Assembly: GCA_902488525.1 (NCBI GenBank)
Contig: CABTWP010000047.1
Coordinates: forward strand, 1 to 14,022
Length of the DNA stretch: 14,022 nucleotides
Direction of reading: 5' to 3'
DNA from: an uncultured Collinsella sp.
GTDB taxonomy: Bacteria > Actinomycetota > Coriobacteriia > Coriobacteriales > Coriobacteriaceae
In this document: in pieces, positions 12,796-14,022 of the stretch
How the letters are laid out: each line of letters begins with the position of its first letter
Numbering within the stretch: position 1 is the first letter of the stretch
The notes under the pieces: model-generated
Databases searched by the model: none
What the model was told of the DNA's origin: nothing
Seen by the model: the letters and a program-made list of their open reading frames with translations, nothing else
Position numbers and translations under genes: made by a program

Positions 12796-14022
12796 ATGGC
12801 TTTCCGTAATGACTTCCTGTGGGGCGGCGCGACGGCTGCTAACCAGTGCGAGGGCGCCTACGACGTGGACGGCCGCGGCTTGGCCAACGTGGATGTGGCT
12901 CCGCACGGCCCCGAGCGCTACGCGGTGGTCTCCGGTCAGCGTAAAATGCTCGAACTCGAGGACGGCTATTACTATCCCGCGCAGACCGGCATCGATTTCT
13001 ATCACCATTACAAGGAGGACATCGCCCTCTTTGCCGAGATGGGCTTTAAGACTTTCCGCATGAGCCTGGCGTGGACCCGCATCTTCCCCAACGGCGACGA
13101 GACCGAGCCCAACGAGGCTGGCCTGGCCTTCTACGAGGACGTGTTCCGCGAGTGCCAGGCGCACGGCATCGAGCCGCTCGTGACCATCACGCACTTCGAC
13201 TGCCCGATTCACCTCATCAAGGAGTACGGTGGCTGGCGCAACCGCAAGCTCATCGACTTCTACAAGAACCTCGCGACCACGATCTTCACCCGCTACAAGG
13301 GTCTGGTGAAGTACTGGCTCACTTTCAACGAGATCAATATGATCTTGCACCTGCCGTTTATGGGTGCCGGTCTGGTCTTTGAGGAGGGTGAGAACAAGGA
13401 GGCCGTCGAGTACCTGGCCGCCCACAACGAGCTCGTCGCCAGCGCTTGGGCAACCAAGATTGCCCACGAGATCGACCCCGAGATCAAGATCGGCTGCATG
13501 CTTGCCGCAGGTAGCTACTATCCCTACAGCTGCCGTCCGGGCGATGTGCGCCAGGCGCAGCTCGACAACCAGGACAATTACTTCTTCGTCGACGTCCAGA
13601 GCCGCGGCTACTACCCGGCCTATGCCGTTAAGAAGCTCGAGCGTTTGGGCATCGATGTGGGCATGACGGACGAGGACCGCGAGATCCTGGCCGCCAACAC
13701 CGTCGACTTCATCAGCTTTAGCTACTACAGCACTCGCTGCTCTGTCGGTGCCGATAACCCCGATGTCGAGCGCACCCAGGGCAACGCCTTCGCCGGCGCC
13801 AAGAACCCCTACCTGCAGGAGAGCCAGTGGGGCTGGGCCATCGATCCGCTGGGCTTCCGCATCACCCTTAACGACCTGTACGACCGTTATCAGAAGCCGC
13901 TGTTTGTGGTCGAGAACGGTCTGGGCGCCAAGGATGTTGTTGAGGAGGATGGTTCCATCAACGACGACTACCGTATCGACTACCTGCGCCAGCATATTGC
14001 CGCGATGCGCGACGCGGTGACC
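12796..14022 (+). CDS. 6-phospho-beta-glucosidase, family GH1 (3' end outside the window)
   Basis: The reading frame is open from ATG 12796 to the last base: 409 residues, with about 65-75 expected beyond the edge. It resembles E. coli BglA and AscB, which split phosphorylated beta-glucosides (cellobiose, arbutin or salicin phosphates) brought in by a phosphotransferase system. The GH1 start (NDFLWGGATAANQCEGAY), FRMSLAWTRIFPNGD, and THFDCPIHL are in order; WLTFNEIN gives acid/base Glu179 and PLFVVENGLG the nucleophile Glu373. The phosphate-binding Ser/Lys/Tyr motif expected near residue 430 falls outside, so the 6-phospho preference is inferred from overall similarity. An ATG at 12792 is out of frame. 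The gene has its own promoter; a PTS component or antiterminator may lie downstream. A plain beta-glucosidase is less likely. Confidence 0.93.
   Translation, partial: MAFRNDFLWGGATAANQCEGAYDVDGRGLANVDVAPHGPERYAVVSGQRKMLELEDGYYYPAQTGIDFYHHYKEDIALFAEMGFKTFRMSLAWTRIFPNGDETEPNEAGLAFYEDVFRECQAHGIEPLVTITHFDCPIHLIKEYGGWRNRKLIDFYKNLATTIFTRYKGLVKYWLTFNEINMILHLPFMGAGLVFEEGENKEAVEYLAAHNELVASAWATKIAHEIDPEIKIGCMLAAGSYYPYSCRPGDVRQAQLDNQDNYFFVDVQSRGYYPAYAVKKLERLGIDVGMTDEDREILAANTVDFISFSYYSTRCSVGADNPDVERTQGNAFAGAKNPYLQESQWGWAIDPLGFRITLNDLYDRYQKPLFVVENGLGAKDVVEEDGSINDDYRIDYLRQHIAAMRDAVT

Noticed and set aside
12658..13995. Minus-strand frame of 445 codons opposite the glycosidase gene
   Set aside because: The plus strand encodes an intact GH1 enzyme with both catalytic glutamates; the minus frame is a codon-bias artefact.

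Overview
The window looks like chromosomal DNA of a high-GC, anaerobic gut actinobacterium, most likely a Coriobacteriia such as Collinsella. This is inferred from strong G/C third-position bias, GGAGG-type ribosome binding sites, and a mix of LuxS, an AscB/BglA-type family 1 glycosidase, a DUF4867-like protein and split transketolase. No database was searched. I see no tRNA, rRNA, CRISPR array, transposase or phage gene.

Layout: positions 1-246 hold no assignable gene and one hairpin. An OatA-like membrane acyltransferase with a C-terminal SGNH esterase domain lies on the minus strand (309-2525) and ends against a 17-bp perfect hairpin. Everything after it is on the plus strand. Ribokinase and a nucleoside hydrolase form a two-gene nucleoside-ribose salvage unit (2713-4680). 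A LacI-family regulator (4875-5885) follows. It has its own promoter, an apparent autoregulatory operator (TAAACGTTTA) and a strong UUCG-loop terminator. The next operon starts behind a promoter packed with GTTTAC/GTAAAC half-sites. It encodes an L-fucose/L-arabinose-isomerase-family protein, the two halves of a split transketolase and, after a 171-nt gap containing a long imperfect palindrome, a glycerol-kinase-like FGGY kinase (6144-10976). luxS (11172-11660), a cupin-like DUF4867 protein (11805-12449) and the start of a 6-phospho-beta-glucosidase (12796 to the window edge) follow as separate transcription units.

How they may work together: isomerase, ketose kinase and two-subunit transketolase are the enzyme set needed to turn an aldose into a ketose, phosphorylate it, and move a two-carbon unit to or from it. 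The best match I know is the non-oxidative D-apiose route (D-apiose to D-apulose to D-apulose 4-phosphate, then transketolase giving xylulose 5-phosphate and dihydroxyacetone). The kinase keeps nearly all glycerol-contacting residues of GlpK but has Ser where GlpK has Phe270, which fits a ketose or branched substrate rather than glycerol. The LacI protein is the likely local repressor. This pathway call is inference; alternatives are given in the entries.

Non-coding structure is unusually rich: two tandem 57-nt palindromes and a third hairpin before the glycosidase gene, a 27-nt-arm inverted repeat overlapping the luxS promoter, and the 100-nt palindrome inside the sugar operon.
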